Part shown: one piece after another, positions 52,751-64,000 of the stretch
Layout: each line of letters starts with the position of its first letter
How positions within the stretch are numbered: position 1 is the first letter of the stretch
Origin: Sinohyriopsis cumingii
Lineage: Eukaryota; Mollusca; Bivalvia; Unionida; Unionidae
Assembly: GCA_028554795.2 (NCBI GenBank)
Contig: CM068839.1
Location: forward strand, 88,123,540-88,187,539
Direction of reading: 5' to 3'
Length of the DNA: 64,000 nucleotides
The notes under the pieces: generated by a model
Told to the model about the DNA's origin: nothing
What the model saw: the letters and a program-made list of their open reading frames with translations, nothing else
Databases searched by the model: none
Made by a program: the position numbers and the translations under genes

Positions 52751-53339
52751 CTAATTATCATGCAGGTCAAAGGTCTTGGTGAGGTCGATGAACATCATGT
52801 AGAGTGGTTGACCTTGCTCTGTGTTCTTCTCTTGGAGTTGTCGTATGGAAAATATCCTGTCTGTCGTCGACCTGCCTGCATTAAAGCCGCACTGGGATTC
52901 CAGGTGCACACTGTCCGCCAGCAACTGCAGCCTGTTGAATATAATGCGGGCATACACGTTGCCAACGATGCTCAGAAGCGAGATCAAGCGAGATCCCTCT
53001 GTAATTATTACAGTCACTGAGGTCGCCATTGTTTTTGTAAACGGTATCTCGCGCATGTCTTGGGGTCCGCTCCTTCCTCCCAGCAGAGACAAAGTAGCTC
53101 ATGCAGTGGCTGAAGGAATGTTTGTTTCCCACGTTCGATAGCTTCGGGCGGGATGATGTCACTACCTGGTGCTTTGTCGTTTGGGAGGGAGTCGATTGCT
53201 TTGCTGAGCTCCTCTAAGGTGGGCACTTTGTCGAGCTCATCCATGGTGGGCAGTTTTTATGCTGCTAGGGGCCGCATCGGTGACTGACATTTCTTGGGAG
53301 TATAGCTCTAGGTAGTGTTCCACCCATCTGGCCATCTGT
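52751..53339 (-). pseudogene. LINE RT-B fragment, unit 14
   Basis: Three-frame remnant with the duplication at 52976-52995. Confidence 0.9.
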
Positions 53340-54142
53340 CATACTTAATGCAAAATAATGGTGAAAGACAAACGTTAATTCAAATAAAGCATCGCACACA
53401 TACACACGAATGCAACAAGTGTATACAGACATGATGTCTTCCGTCGTCATACTATATACACCGGCTAATCAACAATAACTACTTAAAAATGTTTAATTCA
53501 ATTTTTAAATTCACAAAAAATGTGAGAAATACAATAAAACTCAAGAAATCTTTATTTGTTGGTATTCCGCAGCGTAACAAATGGAACGTAACGCCCAGTG
53601 TAATTTCGACAATTTAGAACAAATCTTCATATGCGACAAAAAGATTTCAAAGAAACTATATATGTAATCTTTACTGGTTCGATCTACAAGTAAATAACTC
53701 CAGGATTCAGTTTATGGTGTACATTTCAAAAGGGAAATGGGATGAAATTATCTCGAAGTAATTGTAAGCAAAGTGTACTAAAAGATTACATAGCTCGCCT
53801 CTTTGAAGTAATTATAAACAATGTAATAAACGAGTATGTATCTCAACTATTTGATGTAATTGAAACCAGAGTATTAAAGCCGAGTAAATATCTCAACTCG
53901 TTGAAGTAACTGTATAACTGTAAAAAGAGTAATAAATAAGTATATATCTCAATTCTCTGAAGTAATTGTAACCAAAATACAATAAATGATTACATAGCTC
54001 ATCTCTTCAAGGTAATTGTAACTAGTCTAATAAACTATTACATATCTCAGCTCTTCCAAGCAATTGTTAACAAAATGTAATAAATAACAGCTTAGATGAC
54101 CTCTTCGATGCATTTAATAGTCTTCAGTTTACATAATAAAAA

Positions 54143-55140
54143 CTAATTATCATGCAGGTCAATGGTCTTGGTGAGTTCAATGAACATCATGTAGAGTGGT
54201 TGACCTTGCTCTGTGTTCTTCTCTTGGAGTTGTCGTATGGAAAAGATCATGTCTGTCGTCGACCTGCCTGCTTTAAAGCCGCACTGGGATTCCAGGTGCA
54301 CACGGTCCGCCAGCAACTGCAGCCTGTTGAGTATAATGCGAGAATACACTTTGCCAACGATGCTCAGAAGCGAGATCCCTCTGTAATTATTACAGTCACT
54401 GAGGTCGCCATTGTTTTTGTAAACGGTATCTCGCGCATATCTTGGAGGACCGCTCCTTTCCTCCCAGCAGAGACAAAGTAGCTCATGCAGCAGCTGAAGC
54501 AATGTTGGTTTCCCACGTTCGATAGCTTTGGGCGGGATGCTGTCACTACATGGTGCTTTGTCGTTTGGGACGGAGTCGATTGCTTTGTTGAGCTCCTCTA
54601 AGGTGGGCACTTTGTGGAGCTCCTCTATGGTGGGCAGTTTTTATGCTGCTAGGGCTGCATCGGTGACTGACATTTCTTGGGAGCATAGCTCTGAGTAGTG
54701 TTCCACCCATCTGGCCATCTGTTGCTCGCAGTCAGTGATCTCCTCTCCCGTCAGAGATTTCTGGCGGACGATCCCTTTCACCATAGGGCCTAGAGCCTTC
54801 TTGATATCACAGTACATACCTTGGATGTTTCCGGATTCGGCACTGCGCTGGAGTCCTTCACATAGTTGTTACCAGTACTCGTTCGCGCACTGTCTAGCGA
54901 TGTGTTGGGTGTTGCTTCGTGCGCTTCTGAGATCAGCAAGCATCCGTTCATTAGGGCATTTTTTGTAAGCTTTGAAGGCTTTTCATTTGTCTTCGATTAT
55001 TGGTTCTATCCTTGATAGATGTGCGCTGAACTAGTGCCAAACGTGGCCATGGCTGTGCTGTAGATGACACCCTTCATGGCGCTCCACATGGCTGTGGCAT
55101 CGTGATCTGGCAGGTCTTGGAGTGCCTGGTCCAGGGCTAG
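54143..55140 (-). pseudogene. LINE RT-A fragment, unit 15
   Basis: RT frame 54143-54610 is open, with Asp72. Confidence 0.92.
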
Positions 55141-56541
55141 TATGAGAATACAAGAGTATATCACAATTATGCTCATGCAGCTCTGAGATTTTTTCAGAGA
55201 CGTACGAAAATTCAATCAAAATCCAATTAAACATTTTATAATTTCATTTGTATTAAATGTTCTAATTCGAGGTTATTAAAAGCTTATTACATGAATAAAC
55301 TGCACAATTTTGCAGGTGCCACATTTTACTTAAATAAAAACAGACACCATGAAAAAGGAAAAATCAGCCAAATATATTCATATATTACCAAAACATAATG
55401 CAAATAGACTTTTTTTTTATATAAATTATTACAAAAAGTGCACATGTAAGATTTATAAATTCTTTGGTTGATCTTTTTTATTCTGGCTGTGTCATACAGG
55501 AAATGTTTTTTAAACTAAACAGGCATTGGATATTGAAAATCAATTATAATCCTTATTATTGCAGCATATATACTTGTCAATTATTCTGGCCAAGCATTAT
55601 GCTATAAGAATTGCATTGCATAAATGGAAATATATTGTACTGCAAACCCACTTCCTCACATCCGACCCTGTTATCTGTTCAATGAATGTATTCTACAAGT
55701 ATCCTCAATGGCATGAATATGTGTTTTCTCTGAAATGTTTCAAACTTAATGCAAAATAATGGTGAAAGACAAACGTTAATTCAAATAAAGCATCACACAC
55801 ATACACACGAATGCAACAAGTGTATACAGACAGGATGTCTTTCTTTGTCATACTATTTACACCGATAAATCAACAATAACTACTTGAAAGTGTTTTATTC
55901 AATTTTTAAATTCGGAAAAATGTTAGAAATACAATAAAACTCAAGAAATATTTATTTGTTGGTATTCCGCAGCGTGACAAATGGAACGTAACGCTCAGTG
56001 TAATTTTGACAATTTAGAACAAATGTTCATAACCGACAAAAAGATTTCAAAGAAACTATATATGTAATCTTTACTGGTTCGATCTACAAGTAAATAGCTG
56101 CAGGATTCAGCTAATGGTGTACATTTCAAAAGGGAAATGGGATGAAATTGTCTCGAAGTAATTGTAACCAAAGCGTACTAAAAGATTACATAGCTCGCCT
56201 CTTTGAAGTAATTATAAACAATGTAATAAACGAGTATGTATCTCAACAATTTGATGTAATTGTAACCAGAGTACTAAAGCCGAGTAAATATCTCAACTCG
56301 TTGAAGCAACTGTATAACTGTAAGAAGAGTAATAAATGAGTATATATCTCAACTCTCTGAAGTAATTGTAACCAAAGTACAATAAATGATTACATAGCTC
56401 ATCTCTTAGAGGTAATTGTAACTAGTCTAATAAACTATTACATATCTCAGCTCTTCCAAGCAATTGTAAACAAAATGTAATAAATAACAGCTTAGATGAC
56501 CTCTTCGATGCATTTAATAGTCTTCAGTTTACATAATAAAA

Positions 56542-57130
56542 CTAATTATCATGCAGGTCAAAGGTCTTGGTGAGGTCGATGAACATCATGTAGAGTGGTT
56601 GACCTTGCTCTGTGTTCTTCTCTTGGAGTTGTCGTATGGAAAATATCCTGTCTGTCGTCGACCTGCCTGCATTAAAGCCGCACTGGGATTCCAGGTGCAC
56701 ACTGTCCGCCAGCAACTGCAGCCTGTTGAATATAATGCGGGCATACACGTTGCCAACGATGCTCAGAAGCGAGATCAAGCGAGATCCCTCTGTAATTATT
56801 ACAGTCACTGAGGTCGCCATTGTTTTTGTAAACGGTATCTCGCGCATGTCTTGGGGTCCGCTCCTTCCTCCCAGCAGAGACAAAGTAGCTCATGCAGTGG
56901 CTGAAGGAATGTTTGTTTCCCACGTTCGATAGCTTCGGGCGGGATGATGTCACTACCTGGTGCTTTGTCGTTTGGGAGGGAGTCGATTGCTTTGCTGAGC
57001 TCCTCTAAGGTGGGCACTTTGTCGAGCTCATCCATGGTGGGCAGTTTTTATGCTGCTAGGGGCCGCATCGGTGACTGACATTTCTTGGGAGTATAGCTCT
57101 AGGTAGTGTTCCACCCATCTGGCCATCTGT
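56542..57130 (-). pseudogene. LINE RT-B fragment, unit 15
   Basis: Three-frame remnant with the duplication at 56767-56786. Confidence 0.9.
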
Positions 57131-57933
57131 CATACTTAATGCAAAATAATGGTGAAAGACAAACGTTAATTCAAATAAAGCATCGCACACATACACACGA
57201 ATGCAACAAGTGTATACAGACATGATGTCTTCCGTCGTCATACTATATACACCGGCTAATCAACAATAACTACTTAAAAGTGTTTAATTCAATTTTTAAA
57301 TTCACAAAAAATGTGAGAAATACAATAAAACTCAAGAAATCTTTATTTGTTGGTATTCCGCAGCGTAACAAATGGAACGTAACGCCCAGTGTAATTTCGA
57401 CAATTTAGAACAAATCTTCATATGCGACTAAAAGATTTCAAAGAAACTATATATGTAATCTTTACTGGTTCGATCTACAAGTAAATAACTCCAGGATTCA
57501 GTTTATGGTGTACATTTCAAAAGGGAAATGGGATGAAATTATCTCGAAGTAATTGTAAGCAAAGTGTACTAAAAGATTACATAGCTCGCCTCTTTGAAGT
57601 AATTATAAACAATGTAATAAACGAGTATGTATCTCAACTATTTGATGTAATTGAAACCAGAGTATTAAAGCCGAGTAAATATCTCAACTCGTTGAAGTAA
57701 CTGTATAACTGTAAAAAGAGTAATAAATAAGTATATATCTCAATTCTCTGAAGTAATTGTAACCAAAATACAATAAATGATTACATAGCTCATCTCTTCA
57801 AGGTAATTGTAACTAGTCTAATAAACTATTACATATCTCAGCTCTTCCAAGCAATTGTTAACAAAATGTAATAAATAACAGCTTAGATGACCTCTTCGAT
57901 GCATTTAATAGTCTTCAGTTTACATAATAAAAA

Positions 57934-58931
57934 CTAATTATCATGCAGGTCAATGGTCTTGGTGAGTTCAATGAACATCATGTAGAGTGGTTGACCTTGC
58001 TCTGTGTTCTTCTCTTGGAGTTGTCGTATGGAAAAGATCATGTCTGTCGTCGACCTGCCTGCTTTAAAGCCGCACTGGGATTCCAGGTGCACACGGTCCG
58101 CCAGCAACTGCAGCCTGTTGAGTATAATGCGAGAATACACTTTGCCAACGATGCTCAGAAGCGAGATCCCTCTGTAATTATTACAGTTACTGAGGTCGCC
58201 ATTGTTTTTGTAAACGGTATCTCGCGCATATCTTGGAGGACCGCTCCTTTCCTCCCAGCAGAGACAAAGTAGCTCATGCAGCAGCTGAAGCAATGTTGGT
58301 TTCCCACGTTCGATAGCTTTGGGCGGGATGCTGTCACTACATGGTGCTTTGTCGTTTGGGACGGAGTCGATTGCTTTGTTGAGCTCCTCTAAGGTGGGCA
58401 CTTTGTGGAGCTCCTCTATGGTGGGCAGTTTTTATGCTGCTAGGGCTGCATCGGTGACTGACATTTCTTGGGAGCATAGCTCTGAGTAGTGTTCCACCCA
58501 TCTGGCCATCTGTTGCTCGCAGTCAGTGATCTCCTCTCCCGTCAGAGATTTCTGGCGGACGATCCCTTTCACCATAGGGCCTAGAGCCTTCTTGATATCA
58601 CAGTACATACCTTGGATGTTTCCGGATTCGGCACTGCGCTGGAGTCCTTCACATAGTTGTTACCAGTACTCGTTCGCGCACTGTCTAGCGATGTGTTGGG
58701 TGTTGCTTCGTGCGCTTCTGAGATCAGCAAGCATCCGTTCATTAGGGCATTTTTTGTAAGCTTTGAAGGCTTTTCATTTGTCTTCGATTATTGGTTCTAT
58801 CCTTGATAGATGTGCGCTGAACTAGTGCCAAACGTGGCCATGGCTGTGCTGTAGATGACACCCTTCATGGCGCTCCACATGGCTGTGGCATCGTGATCTG
58901 GCAGGTCTTGGAGTGCCTGGTCCAGGGCTAG
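57934..58931 (-). pseudogene. LINE RT-A fragment, unit 16
   Basis: RT frame 57934-58401 is open and has reverted to Asn72, the form of units 1-10, between Asp72 neighbours. Confidence 0.92.
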
Positions 58932-60331
58932 TATGAGAATACAAGAGTATATCACAATTATGCTCATGCAGCTCTGAGATTTTTTCAGAGACGTACGAAA
59001 ATTCAATCAAAATCCAATTAAACATTTTATAATTTCATTTGTATTAAATGTTCTAATTCGAGGTTATTAAAAGCTTATTACATGAATAAACTGCACAATT
59101 TTGCAGGTGCCACATTTTACTTAAATAAAAACAGACACCATGAAAAAGGAAAAATCAGCCAAATATATTCATATATTACCAAAACATAATGCAAATAGAC
59201 TTTTTTTTATATAAATTATTACAAAAAGTGCACATGTAAGATTTATAAATTCTTTGGTTGATCTTTTTTATTCTGGCTGTGTCATACAGGAAATGTTTTT
59301 TAAACTAAACAGGCATTGGATATTGAAAATCAATTATAATCCTTATTATTGCAGCATATATACTTGTCAATTATTCTGGCCAAGCATTATGCTATAAGAA
59401 TTGCATTGCATAAATGGAAATATATTGTACTGCAAACCCACTTCCTCACATCCGACCCTGTTATCTGTTCAATGAATGTATTCTACAAGTATCCTCAATG
59501 GCATGAATATGTGTTTTCTCTGAAATGTTTCAAACTTAATGCAAAATAATGGTGAAAGACAAACGTTAATTCAAATAAAGCATCACACACATACACACGA
59601 ATGCAACAAGTGTATACAGACAGGATGTCTTTCTTTGTCATACTATTTACACCGATAAATCAACAATAACTACTTGAAAGTGTTTTATTCAATTTTTAAA
59701 TTCGGAAAAATGTTAGAAATACAATAAAACTCAAGAAATATTTATTTGTTGGTATTCCGCAGCGTGACAAATGGAACGTAACGCTCAGTGTAATTTCGAC
59801 AATTTAGAACAAATGTTCATAACCGACAAAAAGATTTCAAAGAAACTATATATGTAATCTTTACTGGTTCGATCTACAAGTAAATAGCTGCAGGATTCAG
59901 CTAATGGTGTACATTTCAAAAGGGAAATGAGATGAAATTGTCTCGAAGTAATTGTAACCAAAGCGTACTAAAAGATTACATAGCTCGCCTCTTTGAAGTA
60001 ATTATAAACAATGTAATAAACGAGTATGTATCTCAACAATTTGATGTAATTGTAACCAGAGTACTAAAGCCGAGTAAATATCTCAACTCGTTGAAGCAAC
60101 TGTATAACTGTAACAAGAGTAATAAATGAGTATATATCTCAACTCTCTGAAGTAATTGTAACCAAAGTACAATAAATGATTACATAGCTCATCTCTTAGA
60201 GGTAATTGTAACTAGTCTAATAAACTATTACATATCTCAGCTCTTCCAAGCAATTGTAAACAAAATGTAATAAATAACAGCTTAGATGACCTCTTCGATG
60301 CATTTAATAGTCTTCAGTTTACATAATAAAA

Positions 60332-60920
60332 CTAATTATCATGCAGGTCAAAGGTCTTGGTGAGGTCGATGAACATCATGTAGAGTGGTTGACCTTGCTC
60401 TGTGTTCTTCTCTTGGAGTTGTCGTATGGAAAATATCCTGTCTGTCGTCGACCTGCCTGCATTAAAGCCGCACTGGGATTCCAGGTGCACACTGTCCGCC
60501 AGCAACTGCAGCCTGTTGAATATAATGCGGGCATACACGTTGCCAACGATGCTCAGAAGCGAGATCAAGCGAGATCCCTCTGTAATTATTACAGTCACTG
60601 AGGTCGCCATTGTTTTTGTAAACGGTATCTCGCGCATGTCTTGGGGTCCGCTCCTTCCTCCCAGCAGAGACAAAGTAGCTCATGCAGTGGCTGAAGGAAT
60701 GTTTGTTTCCCACGTTCGATAGCTTCGGGCGGGATGATGTCACTACCTGGTGCTTTGTCGTTTGGGAGGGAGTCGATTGCTTTGCTGAGCTCCTCTAAGG
60801 TGGGCACTTTGTCGAGCTCATCCATGGTGGGCAGTTTTTATGCTGCTAGGGGCCGCATCGGTGACTGACATTTCTTGGGAGTATAGCTCTAGGTAGTGTT
60901 CCACCCATCTGGCCATCTGT
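60332..60920 (-). pseudogene. LINE RT-B fragment, unit 16
   Basis: Three-frame remnant with the duplication at 60557-60576. Confidence 0.9.
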
Positions 60921-63900
60921 CATACTTAATGCAAAATAATGGTGAAAGACAAACGTTAATTCAAATAAAGCATCGCACACATACACACGAATGCAACAAG
61001 TGTATACAGACATGATGTCTTCCGTCGTCATACTATATACACCGGCTAATCAACAATAACTACTTAAAAGTGTTTAATTCAATTTTTAAATTCACAAAAA
61101 ATGTGAGAAATACAATAAAACTCAAGAAATCTTTATTTGTTGGTATTCCGCAGCGTAACAAATGGAACGTAACGCCCAGTGTAATTTCGACAATTTAGAA
61201 CAAATCTTCATATGCGACAAAAAGATTTCAAAGAAACTATATATGTAATCTTTACTGGTTCGATCTACAAGTAAATAACTCCAGGATTCAGTTTATGGTG
61301 TACATTTCAAAAGGGAAATGGGATGAAATTATCTCGAAGTAATTGTAAGCAAAGTGTACTAAAAGATTACATAGCTCGCCTCTTTGAAGTAATTATAAAC
61401 AATGTAATAAACGAGTATGTATCTCAACTATTTGATGTAATTGAAACCAGAGTATTAAAGCCGAGTAAATATCTCAACTCGTTGAAGTAACTGTATAACT
61501 GTAAAAAGAGTAATAAATAAGTATATATCTCAATTCTCTGAAGTAATTGTAACCAAAATACAATAAATGATTACATAGCTCATCTCTTCAAGGTAATTGT
61601 AACTAGTCTAATAAACTATTACATATCTCAGCTCTTCCAAGCAATTGTTAACAAAATGTAATAAATAACAGCTTAGATGACCTCTTCGATGCATTTAATA
61701 GTCTTCAGTTTACATAATAAAAACTAATTATCATGCAGGTCAATGGTCTTGGTGAGTTCAATGAACATCATGTAGAGTGGTTGACCTTGCTCTGTGTTCT
61801 TCTCTTGGAGTTGTCGTATGGAAAAGATCATGTCTGTCGTCGACCTGCCTGCTTTAAAGCCGCACTGGGATTCCAGGTGCACACGGTCCGCCAGCAACTG
61901 CAGCCTGTTGAGTATAATGCGAGAATACACTTTGCCAACGATGCTCAGAAGCGAGATCCCTCTGTAATTATTACAGTCACTGAGGTCGCCATTGTTTTTG
62001 TAAACGGTATCTCGCGCATATCTTGGAGGACCGCTCCTTTCCTCCCAGCAGAGACAAAGTAGCTCATGCAGCAGCTGAAGCAATGTTGGTTTCCCACGTT
62101 CGATAGCTTTGGGCGGGATGCTGTCACTACATTGTGCTTTGTCGTTTGGGGCGGAGTCGATTGCTTTGTTGAGCTCCTCTAAGGTGGGCACTTTGTGGAG
62201 CTCCTCTATGGTGGGCAGTTTTTATGCTGCTAGGGCTGCATCGGTGACTGACATTTCTTGGGAGCATAGCTCTGAGTAGTGTTCCACCCATCTGGCCATC
62301 TGCTGCTCGCAGTCAGTGATCTCCTCTCCCGTCAGAGATTTCTGGCGGACGATCCCTTTCACCATAGGGCCTAGAGCCTTCTTGATATCACAGTACATAC
62401 CTTGGATGTTTCCGGATTCGGCACTGCGCTGGAGTCCTTCACATAGTTGTTACCAGTACTCGTTCGCGCACTGTCTAGCGATGTGTTGGGTGTTGCTTCG
62501 TGCGCTTCTGAGATCAGCAAGCATCCGTTCATTAGGGCATTTTTTGTAAGCTTTGAAGGCTTTTCATTTGTCTTCGATTATTGGTTCTATCCTTGATAGA
62601 TGTGCGCTGAACTAGTGCCAAACGTGGCCATGGCTGTGCTGTAGATGACACCCTTCATGGCGCTCCACATGGCTGTGGCATCGTGATCTGGCAGGTCTTG
62701 GAGTGCCTGGTCCAGGGCTAGTATGAGAATACAAGAGTATATCACAATTATGCTCATGCAGCTCTGAGATTTTTTCAGAGACGTACGAAAATTCAATCAA
62801 AATCCAATTAAACATTTTATAATTTCATTTGTATTAAATGTTCTAATTCGAGGTTATTAAAAGCTTATTACATGAATAAACTGCACAATTTTGCAGGTGC
62901 CACATTTTACTTAAATAAAAACAGACACCATGAAAAAGGAAAAATCAGCCAAATATATTCATATATTACCAAAACATAATGCAAATAGACTTTTTTTTTA
63001 TATAAATTATTACAAAAAGTGCACATGTAAGATTTATAAATTCTTTGGTTGATCTTTTTTATTCTGGCTGTGTCATACAGGAAATGTTTTTTAAACTAAA
63101 CAGGCATTGGATATTGAAAATCAATTATAATCCTTATTATTGCAGCATATATACTTGTCAATTATTCTGGCCAAGCATTATGCTATAAGAATTGCATTGC
63201 ATAAATGGAAATATATTGTACTGCAAACCCACTTCCTCACATCCGACCCTGTTATCTGTTCAATGAATGTATTCTACAAGTATCCTCAATGGCATGAATA
63301 TGTGTTTTCTCTGAAATGTTTCAAACTTAATGCAAAATAATGGTGAAAGACAAACGTTAATTCAAATAAAGCATCACACACATACACACGAATGCAACAA
63401 GTGTATACAGACAGGATGTCTTTCTTTGTCATACTATTTACACCGATAAATCAACAATAACTACTTGAAAGTGTTTTATTCAATTTTTAAATTCGGAAAA
63501 ATGTTAGAAATACAATAAAACTCAAGAAATATTTATTTGTTGGTATTCCGCAGCGTGACAAATGGAACGTAACGCTCAGTGTAATTTCGACAATTTAGAA
63601 CAAATGTTCATAACCGACAAAAAGATTTCAAAGAAACTATATATGTAATCTTTACTGGTTCGATCTACAAGTAAATAGCTGCAGGATTCAGCTAATGGTG
63701 TACATTTCAAAAGGGAAATGGGATGAAATTGTCTCGAAGTAATTGTAACCAAAGCGTACTAAAAGATTACATAGCTCGCCTCTTTGAAGTAATTATAAAC
63801 AATGTCATAAACGAGTATGTATCTCAACAATTTGATGTAATTGTAACCAGAGTACTAAAGCCGAGTAAATATCTCAACTCGTTGAAGCAACTGTATAACT

Positions 63901-64000
63901 GTAACAAGAGTAATAAATGAGTATATATCTCAACTCTCTGAAGTAATTGTAACCAAAGTACAATAAATGATTACATAGCTCATCTCTTAGAGGTAATTGT
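60921..64000. repeat. Megasatellite unit 17 (partial, 3,080 bp)
   Basis: Modules: A 60921-62303, U 62304-63321, B 63322 to the window edge, where the minisatellite is cut. Private changes: G to T at 62133 and A to G at 62151, both altering RT-A residues, and A to C at 63806. Confidence 0.96.
61724..62721 (-). pseudogene. LINE RT-A fragment, unit 17
   Basis: RT frame 61724-62191 is open. Two private changes sit in the motif 0 region: Val14 to Ala (62151) and Pro20 to Gln (62133, NDKAQ). Asp72 form. Confidence 0.92.

Larger units (their letters stand above)
49550..53339. repeat. Megasatellite unit 14 (3,790 bp)
   Basis: Modules: A 49550-50932, U 50933-51949, B 51950-53339. It has the short T/AT tract in U and GCTGC in B, matching unit 11. 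Private changes: A to G at 50876, C to G at 50953, G to A at 52038 and A to C at 52068. Confidence 0.96.
53340..57130. repeat. Megasatellite unit 15
   Basis: Modules: A 53340-54722, U 54723-55740, B 55741-57130. It has the full-length T/AT tract and the CGTGCG form at 54920, matching unit 12. Private changes: G to A at 53489, C to T at 56007 and C to G at 56324. Confidence 0.96.
57131..60920. repeat. Megasatellite unit 16 (3,790 bp)
   Basis: Modules: A 57131-58513, U 58514-59530, B 59531-60920. The T tract in U near 59202 has eight T instead of nine. RT-A has the older Asn form, unlike units 11-15 and 17. Private changes: A to T at 57429 and G to A at 59930. Confidence 0.96.
1..64000. repeat. 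Tandem megasatellite array, 3,791-bp unit, about 16.9 copies
   Basis: The same landmarks recur every 3,791 bp (3,790 bp for units 10, 13, 14 and 16) through the whole window, always in the same orientation. For example, the stop end of the RT fragment in module A falls at 1072, 4863, 8654, 12445 and 16236, and so on to 61724. Base 1 is equivalent to base 3792, so the window opens inside module B of an earlier unit and closes inside module B of unit 17. No non-repeat sequence interrupts the array. Units 1 and 2 differ by only about five bases by eye, so the copies are very recent or actively homogenised. Each unit is itself a diverged dimer (modules A-U-B). The large unit size and embedded LINE sequence make this a retrotransposon-derived satellite. 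Chromosomal location and function cannot be read from the sequence. Confidence 0.98.

Noticed and set aside
1..64000. An intact, mobile LINE or other complete element
   Set aside because: Every unit lacks the endonuclease, the YxDD catalytic box and the 3' end. No long terminal repeats or target-site duplications are visible.

Overview
This window contains no ordinary single-copy gene. It is one uninterrupted tandem array. A unit of 3,791 bp (3,790 bp in some copies) repeats head to tail from the first base to the last: a partial copy (1-268), sixteen complete copies (from 269 to 60920) and a partial seventeenth (60921-64000). Neither array edge is visible. The host is a eukaryote, most likely an animal. 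The readable protein remnants belong to a non-LTR retrotransposon (LINE) reverse transcriptase of a kind common in fish and marine invertebrate genomes. There are no bacterial operons, tRNAs or rRNAs. The species and chromosome cannot be told from the sequence.

Each unit has three modules, written here for unit 1. A (269-1651) and B (2670-4059) are diverged copies of one another. U (1652-2669) follows A but is missing after B. A and B begin with about 400 bp of AT-rich sequence of unknown origin. Next comes a degenerate minisatellite of about eight copies of a 48-56 bp repeat, and then a minus-strand LINE fragment. In A the LINE fragment runs on into U and covers about 1 kb, from the pre-RT linker to RT motif A. 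In B it is cut at about 590 bp. The rest of U (about 600 bp) is AT-rich and unrecognised. The simplest history is an ancestral 2.4 kb monomer (A+U) that duplicated, lost U from one copy, and was then amplified as a 3.79 kb dimer. A and B differ by about 6% in the stretch I aligned by eye (24 differences in about 390 bp), whereas neighbouring whole units differ by only a handful of bases. Amplification or homogenisation of the dimer is therefore much younger than the A/B split.

All RT copies are dead fragments. They lack the endonuclease, the YxDD motif, the thumb and the 3' end, and they carry stops and frameshifts. A and B share the same internal deletion and the same 3' break, so they come from one already broken insertion.

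Variants along the array are not random. Units 1-5 carry an 'old' set of marker bases and units 10-17 a 'new' set. A roughly one-unit tract of old type lies within units 8-9, between new-type stretches. Units 10-12 and 13-15 share the same marker order, as if a three-unit block (about 11.4 kb) had been duplicated. These are the expected marks of unequal exchange and gene conversion. The most noteworthy object here is the array itself: a retrotransposon-derived megasatellite with nested repeat levels (about 49 bp, 2.4 kb, 3.79 kb and possibly 11.4 kb).
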